From Limnanthes douglasii subsp. nivea (taxonomy: Eukaryota; Streptophyta; Magnoliopsida; Brassicales; Limnanthaceae): DNA of 64,000 nt. The stretch is from NCBI GenBank assembly GCA_036936605.1, contig JAUPFV010000002.1, positions 130,928,376 to 130,992,375 on the forward strand. Reading direction: 5' to 3'. Below are positions 21,943 to 32,501 of this stretch, in pieces. The translations under genes were made by a program, and so were the position numbers. Below the pieces are notes generated by a model, which ran no database searches, had not been told where the DNA came from, and worked only from the letters and a program-made list of their open reading frames with translations. Position 1 is the first letter of the stretch. Every line of letters starts with the position of its first letter.

Positions 21943-22738
21943 TTCATTTTCTCAGACAGAATAATATTTAACCTGATGTAATATATATTTATATTTATTG
22001 TTACGTAAATATTGGTAATATTTTGGTTTCGCACTTTATGTATGTAATATTGGTAATATTTTGGTTTCCAAACAATTCTGATCCATAACAGGCATGGACC
22101 TTATGCAGCAGGTATCATGTTGGTTTGTCGAGGTATATACATCAGTATATTTAACTGATATATTTTGAATATATTTTAGTTTTGAGTTGCGCCTGAAATT
22201 TGATAAATACTGTCACGTGCTAGTATGAATAATTGTGAGTTTTATTCCAGTTTGTTTTTTTAGGTAGGTATGAAGTGATTGAAAATAAAACACGGAGAAA
22301 ATAAGAGTTTTGATTTCGGTCTAAAAATGTTCGGCTACTGTAGACGGATCGATTCAAAAAAGTTGGCGTTAACCCATGAGGAGCGCAATTTTGGTATGGG
22401 TTAAATCTAAGTCGGAAAATTCGGTTACAAATAGCTTCAAATTTTAGATGTATTATGAAACCATTATGAAAATTGATTCGACGGATAATAAATAAGGTGT
22501 TAAGGTGGTACAAAAAATTTTTTTTCCAAAAAGAATCCGCATATTCAGAGTGCAATGAGTGCGTACAAGGTAAACTTTCAGTCTGACGCAATAATCTGCA
22601 AACCAACGCTAGAAGGTAAACCACGCAAGGTGACAGGCTCAGCCGAGAAAGCTTATGTAGAGGGATTCAAACTCATGATCTTCGGTCACAAGCATACCTT
22701 ACTCAACCAACTCGGCTACCCTTTGGAGGCAATATGGT
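21943..22738. other. Intergenic, no gene recognised
   Basis: The words GTAATATTGGTAATATTTTGGTTTC occur twice (about 22009-22031 and 22047-22069). The open frames at 22220-22624 (-) and 22555-22965 (+) show no domain, and the second runs into the MITE ends. I see nothing coding. Confidence 0.5.
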
Positions 22739-22782
22739 ACGAGTTTGTTATAACTATTTGGGTGTGTTTAATCATAACTAGG

Positions 22783-23355
22783 ACGGTTATCGGTGGGGTT
22801 TTAACGGAACCGGACCGAGCCGTCAAGTTATCAATTCCAGTTTTCAGAATCGGACTCGACCAGACCACTAAGCTTTTGGTTTGGTTCGGCTCGGTTCTGT
22901 TGGATTTCGGTTTCGGTCTTGTTCATTCCATTTGTTTAAAAGATTTAAATCAAATTATAAATTAATTTTCAAAATTTTTACTTAAATAAATTATATAAAA
23001 GTTAAAGTTTAGAAGTTAATCTTAGACTTTTTTAATAAGTATTTACCTAATAATTCTAGCAATCTAATGTATAAAATAAATTTAAACAAAAAATCGGTTC
23101 CAACAATTTTATCGCTTTGATTATGTATCGGTTCTACCATTTTATCCATCTTGTTAGTTCAATTATTATCAATTTTGTATCATTTCGTAGTAGTTTATCG
23201 ATTCGATTCCAAACCGGTTTTATCGATTCAGTTCTTTATCGGTCTTGGTTTTTGGAATAAAACCGTGAGCTGAACCGTTAAGGTTCAATCCGGTTCTCAC
23301 TGGTTCGGTTCCGGTCCGGTTCACAATTCTCAGGAACCATTAATAACCCTGTTGT
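22783..23355. mobile_element. GGTTCGG-rich hAT-like MITE, second copy
   Basis: It has the same design and recognisably similar sequence to 4838-5491: TTAACGGAACCGGACCGAGCCG on the left, an AT-rich core with repeated TATCGGTTC and TTTATCGATTC, and GGTTCGGTTCCGGTCCGGTTC on the right. The outer ends are TAGGACGGTTATCGGTGG and, reversed, CAGGGTTATTAATGG. No open frame. A 35-bp near-direct repeat beginning AGTTTGTTATAACT flanks it at 22741 and 23380. Confidence 0.6.
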
Positions 23356-23890
23356 AACCCTTGATTATGATGCTAATACAAGTTTGTTATAACTGTTTGG
23401 TGTACTATATAATCACAATCGTTGTTCTGAATATTAGTATTAACCTTGGTTTTCTATTCTCAACACGATGTATGTTTATACTAACCTACATCATATTTAC
23501 GATTATATATATAAACAACACTTGTACAAGACATAACATTTTTACCAAAAATAGCTTTTAGAGGGAAAAATAGTCATTAGTGAGAGAAACTCTACATGAA
23601 CAGAGTTATTATAGATTTGATGAATTCTTGAGAGAGAATCAACATAAAACGTTAATACGGTAAATATTGAGAGCTAAGAGATACATCTGAATACGCGTAC
23701 CTCATTTTTTAGGAGTTTCGAACAAAATATATTTGCTTATATTTTGTGTTTTTGTAATTTCATTTAATCGTTCAATCTATAAAGTCATATATATTTTCCA
23801 TAGATGTATGATTTCTCCATAATCCGCATCACATAATTCTTTTGTTGTTTATTTTTCATTTTCGTAGAGTTGTCATACTTGCACGAGTCA
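23356..23890. other. Intergenic, possible copia leader
   Basis: I see no gene here. AT-rich sequence leads into the gag-like region of the first copia remnant, and a 5' LTR of that element could lie here, but I found no matching 3' copy to prove it. Confidence 0.4.
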
Positions 23891-23949
23891 AACTTCCGAA
23901 GTCAATTGTCAAAGTTGTTGTGCCTATATGTAAGGTGATTCCCATTATA

Positions 23950-26045
23950 GGCCTCTAGTTGTGGGTTATTCTTTATGGAGGAAACAAAATACACAAAGAT
24001 GAGTTCAATGATATTTGATTATGTTATATTCATTGGAGATAATTATTTCAATCTACGAAGAATTAAAATCAAGGCTCTCTTATAAGGAGAGTTGTATGTT
24101 TCTATTGATGAGAAACTTACAAGAGAGATTGATTCCAAAGTGTTGCCCAATAGATATATTACTTTTATATTATGTTGGAGGGTGAAGTACCGACGAAGGT
24201 TTCTGAAGATTCCACTGTCATGGGAATTTGAAATAAACTTGAAGTTATTTACTTGAAAAATATCTAATAGACAGATTGTATCTCATTGAGGAGTTGTATA
24301 CTCTGACTATGGATGATATTATAGAAATGAGAAAACATTTGAGTGATTTTAACATGAACAATATTGATTTGAATGCATTAGGTGTCAAGGTTGAAGACGA
24401 GGATTAAGTTATCATTCTCTTGATGACTTTATAAAAAGTGTATAGGAATTTTGTTGACACTGCAAAACGGTATGTTACCATGTCGGAAGTGAAAATGCTC
24501 TTGAATTCAAAGGATCTTTAAATGAAGATTGTTAAAAAGAGTAAATTTTACTCGAGATATCTTGAGCGTGAGAGAAGTTTTTGAAAGAAAAATTTAAACA
24601 AGAATACATCGAAATAAATATCCTAATTTATAACATCAACTACTAAATATAGAGTGAGATGTTGGTTCTAAAAAAAATAATGTCCTATAAAAAAGAACTG
24701 TCCCAAAAAGAAAAATAGAGGTAATAATCATAAGCTTGAAGCCGAAGATGCGTCGATGGTTTCAGATGATTATGAATTTACAGATGTACTAATGACTTCT
24801 ACTTGAAGTTATTATAACAATTAGGTTATGAACTGAGGAGCATCATTTCATATTAACTCCAACAAAGACTCGTTTGAAGACCTGAAAAAGTTTGATGGTG
24901 AGGAGATTAACTTGTAATAATGAGCCTTATGTTGTAAAAGTATTGGGAAGCATTCAAACCATGTTGTCTACATGACTTGAGATAGTTATAAAAAATATAA
25001 GATATGTCCCTCATGTTAAACAAAACCTTATATTAATTAGAATGTCAGATGATGAAATGTATAACTAGGGTGGATATGATATACTTAGATCCTACAAGAC
25101 TCACTAGTTCTTATGAAAGCTAGCATTATTAATGATATTAGTTTTTGAAGGATCTATAGGGGTCGAGATGCGTGTAGTGTTGAGAATGATTTTACTAAGA
25201 TGTGGCATATGAGGTTAGGACATTTAAGTGAGAAAAATACTAAATGAACTTTAAAAAAAGAGTTGTTGGATGAAGATACAGGTTATAAATTAATCTTTTG
25301 TGAAAACTATGTGGTGCACAAAAGTAAAAGAGTCAAGTTTGTGACCAACAACCATACAACTCATGATGTGTTTGAATATTGTCATTAAATCATTTGGGGA
25401 CATGCAAGGCATCTTATAATAGGAGGTACAATGTAATTTATATCCCTAATATATGAATATTCAAGGAAAGTATGGATTATACTTTTGAAGTTAAAAAATG
25501 AAGCATTCAATCCTTTAAGGGCAAAAATAAGGTGGTCGAAAATAAGTTTGGGAAGACGCCGAAGAAGTTAAAAACTGATGACGACTTAAAATATGTGAAT
25601 GCAAGATTGACTACCTATTATTCTAAACTTAGAATTTCCTAGAACAAAACCGTGAAAAGAAATCTTTAATAAAATGGTTTTGCTGAGAGGGTGAACCAAA
25701 CCTTACTTGAGAGAGGAAATGTGTATGCTTCAGACAACTGGCATTGACCAAAATTTTTAGGAAGAAGTTATCAACATAGTTGCATACATCATCAATATGA
25801 GGCTCTTTTCGACATTGGAATTTAAATTCCTAAAAATATGTGTAGGTGGAATAAAACTTGTGTCGAGCCACTTGAGAGTGTTCTTATGCACCACTTATGC
25901 ACATGTGAGGCATAACAAGATTCAACCTAAAGTAATAAAGTTTTTGCTTCTTGGTTATTCATGGGTGTACAAGGGTATAAGCTATGGTATTTGAAACCTT
26001 TGAATAATAGGGCTTTAATTAGTAGGATGTGATATTCACTGAATT
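23950..26045 (+). pseudogene. Ty1/copia gag-protease-integrase remnant
   Basis: Translations in shifting frames give copia order. Gag-like sequence lies at about 24220-24540 (RLYLIEELYTLTMDDI, VKVEDED, NFVDTAKRY). A degraded protease lies at about 24830-25010 (GASFHINSNKDSFEDL, where the catalytic DSG position reads N-stop-G, then IRYVPHVKQNLI). A GAG-pre-integrase domain follows at about 25195-25330 (MWHMRLGHLSEKN). Integrase lies at about 25350-25990, with remnants of the NGFAERVNQTLLER block near 25690 and LLLGYSWVYKG near 25950. Stops and indels occur throughout, and RT and RNase H are not found before the next element begins. This is an old, truncated copy. Confidence 0.75.
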
Positions 26046-26158
26046 TTTATTATGACATAGTAAACTTGCTCATATAGGACATAGCACGATATACGAAATT
26101 GTTAAAACCATACTTATAAAATGTGATATAGGTTCGTATGAAAAATATGAGTTGTGTA
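26041..26158 (+). pseudogene. Second copia element, left part (GAG-pre-integrase)
   Basis: The residues LAHIGHSTIYEIVKTILIKC and SYEKYELC match the zinc-binding start of copia integrase. The frame is cut by the gypsy element at 26159 and resumes after it at 36112, where ESKI and the integrase core follow. The join falls inside a conserved block, so the two parts come from one element. Confidence 0.7.
26154..26158. repeat. Target site duplication of gypsy element, left
   Basis: GTGTA matches 36112-36116 exactly, the 5-bp duplication expected for an LTR retrotransposon. Confidence 0.9.
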
Positions 26159-26588
26159 TGATGAGTCCGAATTCTGCACGCTCCCCGGACAAGGACAGAT
26201 CGGCGGTCCAAGGCCTCCGGACCGGAAAGATCACATGGACCGGACATATAACTTTGAACACTATGACCATAGGACTGTTCGAACTATGACAAAAGTACTA
26301 AAAAACCTAAACACTTCTTGACTAAGCTACTTGCTCTCCTACTTAGAGCTCATGGGTCTTTGAACATGACCCGGGTCCATTAAACACGACCCGAAAGCCC
26401 ATAAGGGCCCAAACATCAGGGTATAAATACCCAACCATCTGCATTAAGTGTGGGTGATGAGAATTAACTGCTACCAGGCTGCTTAATTATCTCTCTACTC
26501 TCTACTCTAAATACATAACACCCTCACACTACTATAGAACACCAACTAAAATTACTAGCCTACCCTCAGGCGATTATTATCCACACCA
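26159..26588 (+). repeat. 5' LTR of gypsy element (430 bp)
   Basis: It starts TGATGAGTCC and ends CCACACCA. A TATA box (GTATAAATAC) lies at 26421-26430, which sets the likely transcription start at about 26455. It is rich in the element-typical word TCCGGA/CCGGAC. Confidence 0.93.
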
Positions 26589-26607
26589 AATTGGCGACCA
26601 CAGTGGG
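26589..26607 (+). promoter_or_regulatory. Primer binding site (candidate)
   Basis: AATTGGCGACCACAGTGGG follows the 5' LTR directly. TTGGCG-type sites are common primer binding sites in plant gypsy elements. I cannot say which tRNA pairs with it. Confidence 0.65.
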
Positions 26608-26662
26608 AGAGTAGAAGGTGCCTGAATCAAGCATTCAAAACCAGCTAAGAAAATCTGTCCGA

Positions 26663-28475
26663 ATGAATCCGGACAATCCAGAACTACCACCAGCTTTGCT
26701 CGAAGTGGTGGGAGAGAACGATGAATACACTGTTGAAGAGCGTGATAGGCTAAATGGTGAAATAGAAGCTCTGAGGGCAGAAAAGGCCAAGATGGGCATG
26801 AAAGAAAAATCCAAAGCATCGGTTGCTCATCACACCGATAACCCCAGAGAGCATGAGTCTTCAAAAACTCACGTGAGCACCAAAAAGACTCATGCCAGTT
26901 CTAAAAAGTCTCACCGGTCCAAGCCTGTGGAGAGTTCTGACTCATGCTCAGAATCTTCTGATAGCTCTTCGGACGAGGAAGGAGTTGAAAAATATTTATC
27001 CTCAAGCAGCGATGAGGGTCGAACTAGAAAGAAACAAAGGCAGATCAAAAAGTATTCAAGAAAAAGGGATAGACATGGAAGAATGAAGAAGAATATTAGT
27101 AAAGGGTCATCACACAGCCGGAGGCATGTGGACAAGATGCTGATGGATCCCTTTGCTTTCCACGATGAACCAGGTATCTTTGCAACTCCCAATGAGGATA
27201 CTGTGTTCAGTCGTGGAAGGAATTAGAGGCAATCTCCATTGTCTTCTAAAATTCTGTCCGGAAACCTCCCCAAGAGGTTTGACAGCACCAAAATAGAGAA
27301 GTACGATGGCAGTACTGATCCGGACAACCATCTGGAGCAATTTAAAAACTTCATGATGAACTTTGACGATGATGATAAACTACTTTGTAGGGCATTCTCC
27401 CAATCTTTCACGGGGAGTGCTTTGAAATGGTACAACAACCTGCCTCAGGGTTGTATTAAAGATTTCGATACTTTTTAGGTAGCCTTTCGAAGCCAGTTCG
27501 TATGGAGTAAAGAGCTAAAGGGCAATGGAGACACAACAATCCATTGTGCCCAGGAACCAAATGAGTCCTTGAAAGAATACATAAGTCGCTTTGTGAACAC
27601 CAAGAATGGGTTGGTTGATTGCTTCGAACAAGTGGGCAATAGCATCCCTAAGGCAAGGTTTGAACCCAGGCAATCTAGCTGATTCAGTGACCAGAAAGAA
27701 GGCCATGACATGGGGAGGGTTGCTGAATCAGGTTGGCAAACAAATAAATGTTGATGAAACAAAGAAAACCAGGGTGCACCGGCAGGTAAGGTCTACACCA
27801 GTGACACCAAATCCCAATCAAAATCAGTCCGGGAACAAAGCAAGAGAGACCGGACATGGGCATGGTAGGGTAAAAGCTCAGTCTCAGCCAGCTGCCCCTG
27901 CTCAGAGTCAGCAATCCAGAAACAAAAGAGGGCCATGGGTCCAACCGGAGTGGTTCGCAGAGTTAAAAGAAAGTGTGACCACCATTTTTTATAAAACAAA
28001 GGATGAGGTGCATTACCGGAGACCAGCAACACTGCAGTCTCCCAGAGAACATTGCAACAACTCTTTTTGCCAATATCACAATGATATTGGCCATACCACT
28101 GATGACTGCATAGCATTGAAACAAGAAGTTCAAAACTTGATTGAGAGGGGAAAGCTGGGGGCTTACGTCAAAAGAAGAGGAGGCAACATGCCTGACAACA
28201 CTATCCGGGTTGGTCCAAGTAATGCTGCTCCGGAGGGGGCCATGGTTATAATTGAAAGATTTGATGTGGAATCTGAGTACTTGGATCCTGATCCAACTCG
28301 AAACAGAGTGGGTGCAATTGAGGAATGTTCTAGGTCGATCTCCGGGCTCATTAAGTTTTTCGAGTCACTTACAATTTTCGGAGGGAACACTATGACAGCT
28401 CCTACTGCTTCTTCGAGGAAGAGGCATGCTCATACTTTAGCCTCCCAGCTAGAAGGAGGCATGACATCCTATTAG
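26663..28475 (+). pseudogene. Gypsy gag (broken)
   Basis: The likely start is ATG 26663, in frame with a GTG-led extension. The N-terminal 190 residues are charged and Ser-rich with acidic and basic blocks. After a TAG at 27224 the retrotransposon gag core follows (KYDGSTDPDNHLEQF, ALKWYNNLPQG). A TAG lies at 27476 and a frameshift at about 27610-27650, with the core continuing (NLADSVTRKKAMTW). The C-terminal part has a His/Cys knuckle (CQYHNDIGHTTDDC) at about 28069-28110, typical of Tat gag. The protein would form the virus-like particle. Two nonsense codons and one frameshift prevent a full product. Confidence 0.85.
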
Positions 28476-28479
28476 TCAA

Positions 28480-31400
28480 CAAACTCATTCCCCTTCATTG
28501 TTTTTGATGAAGATGATTTGAGAGACATTGCTGGCCCTCATGAGGATGCTGTTGTCATAGGAGCATCTATAGGGGAAATGACATAAGACGAATCCTGGTG
28601 GATATTGGAAGCTCAGCCAATATCCTTTTCTTAACCACTTACAAGAAAATGAAAAATCCAGCTGTAATTCAGAATTCGGACAGGTCAATCGTGGGCTTCA
28701 CAGGCAGCTCAGCAGATGTGATCGGAGAGTTCGAAGAAGAGGTGTTATTGGGCAAAGGCCCTTTCAAGAAAATGGTCAGAATACTCTTTATTGTGGTGGA
28801 TTGTCCCACTTGCTATAATGCTATTCTAGGGAGGTCTTGGCTCTCTAGGATGCATGCAGTGGCTTCAACAGTCCACCAGTTCTTGAAGTATGCTGTTCAG
28901 GGACAGGTTGGAGTCGTCCGGAGCAGTCAAAAGATTGCAAGAGAATGTTATGCCACTGCCCTGGCTCCTCGAACGCTGGGGGCAGTCCGTATTAATGAAC
29001 AATAGCAGTTTGAGGGCCTTTCTGGGGGTGAGGGTTAAATTGATGACCCCAGAGAGACCCCTGGAGTATTGATACCGATCGAAGAGGTAGAAACACAATG
29101 TTTGGAAGATGGGAAAAGTGTCAAGATAGGGTCTAAGATGCCACCTATGTTGAAAGATGAAATGTTGAAGTTTTTGAAGAACCATCAGCACGTTTTTGCT
29201 TGGTGCAATGCTGATGTTACTGGAGTCCTATCAGAAGTGATATCACATCACCTATCTGTCCGGAGAGACGTGGCACCAGTGGTTCAAAAAAGAAGAGCTT
29301 TTTCTAAAGAGAAAGCTGATGTCATTGTGCAAGAAGTTGACAGGCTCACAAAGATGGGGCACATCAAGGAGTCTCAATACCCTTTGTGGACTGCTAATCC
29401 GGTCTTGGTTAAGAAGAAAAATGGCAAGTGGCTCATGTGCATTGACTTCACAGATCTCAATAGAGCTTGCCCAAAAGATTTGTATCCGGTCCCCCGGATT
29501 GATCAGTTAGTAGACTCTACCTCTGGGAACAAGCTGCTTTCCTTTATGGATGCCTTCTCCGGATACAATCAGATTCAAGTGGATCCGAAGGATCAAGAGC
29601 ATACCACATTTGTTACTGACAGGGGACTTCATTGCTACAAGGTGATGCCGTTTGGTTTGAAAAATGCTGGGGCTACTTATCAGAGATTAGTAAACAAAGC
29701 ATTTGCTGATCAGATTGGAAGAAACATGGAAGTATACATTGATGACATGATGGTGAAGAGTGTAGATGAGCAGTTGCACTTGTCCGATCTTCAAGAAATT
29801 TTTGCCAACTTGGTAAAAGTGAATTTGAAATTAAATCCAGAAAAATGTGTGTTCGGAGTGCAGTCCGGGAAGTTTCTAGGCTATATAATAAGTGAGCATG
29901 GAATACAACCCGATCCGGACCAGCTCAATGCTCTATTCCAAATGGAGCCTCCTCGAAACATTAAAGAAGTACAGCGGTTAACGGGGAGATTAGCTGCCTT
30001 AAACAGATTTATCTCAAGGTCTTCAGACAGGTGTGCTCCTTTCTTTCAAACTTTGAAGGGTGCAAAGGGATTCGATTGGACCCCGCACTGTGATGTGGCT
30101 TTCAATGAGATCAAGAAATACTTGTCCTCTCCTAAAACTTTGTTTAAGCCAGTTGATGGGGAGACTCTCTTCATATATTTGGCAGTTTCAAGTTGTGCTA
30201 TCAGTGTTGTGCTGGTAAGAGAGGTCGATGGTCATCCCCATCCAGTGTACTACATCAGCAAAAGCTTGATAGATGCAGAAAGGCGTTACTTGAAACTTGA
30301 AAAATTGGCCCATCCAGACCTCTTTTCCCCTGAAGAATGTCCTTCAAAAAGCAGACATTTCGAGCAGGATGACTAAGTGGTCAGTAGAGTTGGGGGACTT
30401 CGACATAGATTTTGCTCCCCGAACAGCAGTCAAAGCCCAAGCTGTGGCTGATTTTCTGGTTGAATTCCACTCCGACAGGGATTCAGAGCAAGCTACTGAT
30501 ATAAAAGATAAAAAAGTATGGGTCGTCCGAACAGATGGTGGATCTAGCACTATGGGATGTGGTGCAGGAGTATGTTTAACTTCCCCATATGGAGACAAGA
30601 TGTACCATGCTATTTGTTTTGCTTTCAGGGCATCTAATAACGAGTCCGAATACGAAGCAGCTATAGCTGGGTTAAAGTTAGCCTACATTTGTGGGGCTAA
30701 GAGGGTCAAGCTGTTAAGTGACTCCCAACTACTTATCCACCATGCCCAAGGCCAATCTGAGGCTAAGAAGGAGCAACTTGTGAAGTATTTACTCCTTCTC
30801 AAAAATGAAGCACTTAAGTTTAAAGATGTTATCTATGAGCACATTCCCCGGACAGAAAATGAGCTAGCAGACTCATTGGCAACCATAGCATATACGGAGT
30901 CATATCCATGGATCCATGTGCTTGAAAGCCCCTCTATTCAACTTGGTAAGGGTAAAGTAGAGGAAATTTTTGAAGTACAAGTGAAACAACCTCAAGACTG
31001 GAGGTTTCCTCTCCTGCAATATCTCTCCGATGGTGTCGTGCCTCCAGATAAGTCACTAGCCAGAACATTGAAACACAAGGCTCGTGGTTTCATCATATTG
31101 AGAGAAGTGTTGTACAAAAAGTCCTACAGTAAACCTCTCCTGCGTTATTTGGAGGATGAAGAGTCACAAGTGGTTCTCTCTGAATTGCACGATGGTGAGG
31201 GATCAACCCATTGTGGGTTTAGAGCTTTAACAAGAAGGGTTTTACTCTCCGGTTACTATTGGCCATCAATCATGAAAGATGCTAAGGAATTGGTAAGGAG
31301 GTGTGACCCATGCCAGAGGTACAACAATGAAATTCATGTACCAGCCAATCCTTTAGAGTCAATTTCTGAGCCCATTCCTTTTGCTCGATGGGGATTGGAT

Positions 31401-32234
31401 TTAGTAGGGCCTCTCCCTGTGGCGTCCGGAGGGCGCAAAACTATAATTGTGGCCATAGACTACTTCTCGAAGTGGATAGAAGCAGCCCCTCTAGCAGGGA
31501 CAACATCAAAAGCTGTTATAAAATTCATTCTATCCAATATATGTTGCAGATTTGGTGTCCCACAGAAAATAACAACAGACAATGGGCCACAGTTCGACAA
31601 TAGAGAAATGGAGAGCTTCTATGCCTCAAGGGGTATACAGCATTGTTTTTCTTCACCTTTCCACCCACAAGCAAATGGGCAAGTTGAAGTGGCTAATAGA
31701 ACTATACTGTCCGGTTTAAAGAAGAATTTGGAAGGGGCTGCTGGGAAGTGGCCTAGTTATTTACAAGAGGTCTTATGGGCCTACCGGACAACAGCTGGGG
31801 CTGCAACACAAGAATCACCCTTTGCCTTGGTCTATGGGATGGATGCAGTAGCTCCCATAGAAGCAACTCTCCCCTCCTTTCGTGTTCACAATTTCTCCGA
31901 ACATGCTAATGAGGCGGCAATCAGAGGTCAACTTGATTTGATAGAAGAAAGACGGGTTAAAGCTCACCTTAGAGTTGCACACTATCAGGGCTTGATGAGA
32001 AGCAGGTTTGCTTCCAAAGTTAAAAGAAGAGATTTCCAACCAGGGGACAAAGTATTAAGGAAGGTCTTCTTACACACTAAAGAAAAGCTCTTCGGAAAGC
32101 TGGCCCCAACTTGGGAGGGTCCGTATATGGTTGTTGAAAGAATTAAGTCTGGAACTTATTGGTTGGAAGACAAAGATGGCAGAGTTCTAACTCATCCTTG
32201 GAATATCGAGCATCTCCGGATGTACTTGGAATAG
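28480..32234 (+). pseudogene. Gypsy pol: protease, RT, RNase H, integrase (broken)
   Basis: The protease has the active-site motif DIGSSA near 28601, after a frameshift. Reverse transcriptase runs from about 29069, with MGHIKESQYPLW, FMDAFSGYNQI and the catalytic YIDDMMVKS near 29735. The RT-linked RNase H is cut by a deletion and frame change at about 30300-30345. An extra plant-type RNase H follows at about 30520-30890 (VVRTDGGSS, ASNNESEYEAAIAGL, SDSQLL, ADSLA). Integrase has an HHCC zinc finger (HDGEGSTHCGF, CDPCQRY) and the catalytic triad in LDLVGPLP, TDNGPQFDN and NGQVEVANR, ending at 32234. The 645-codon RNase H-integrase part from 30297 is fully open. Confidence 0.9.
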
Positions 32235-32500
32235 CACTTGTGTAAATATTTACTTGCTTAAACATCCATGTAAATATTTGGGGGCATACTCTTTCCTCCT
32301 TGGTGGCACAGGGAGGTTTTAATGAGGTGTCCGGGCGGTTGAATAAAATTTATGCCTTCTTAAAAATTTTCTAAGTGTTTTTAAAGTTTTGTCCCTTGTC
32401 ATACTATCCGGATTGAAATAACTGAGGGCTATTTAAACTCTAGCCGGAGAACTTAAACACCCTCACTATGAAACAACTAAATGCTACTTAGACTATGGCT
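32235..32500. other. Spacer between pol and antisense gene
   Basis: This is non-coding spacer, rich in the words GGGGGCATAC and TCCGG. The sense and antisense genes converge here. Confidence 0.5.
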
Positions 32501-32501
32501 A

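Noticed and set aside
22555..22965. 136-codon plus-strand frame
   Set aside because: Its second half is simply the translated GGTTCGG-type end of a MITE.
26577..28116. Several minus-strand frames over the gypsy gag
   Set aside because: They are shadows of gag, which has the recognisable core and zinc knuckle on +. Only the antisense gene at 32.5-35.2 kb has its own domain signals.
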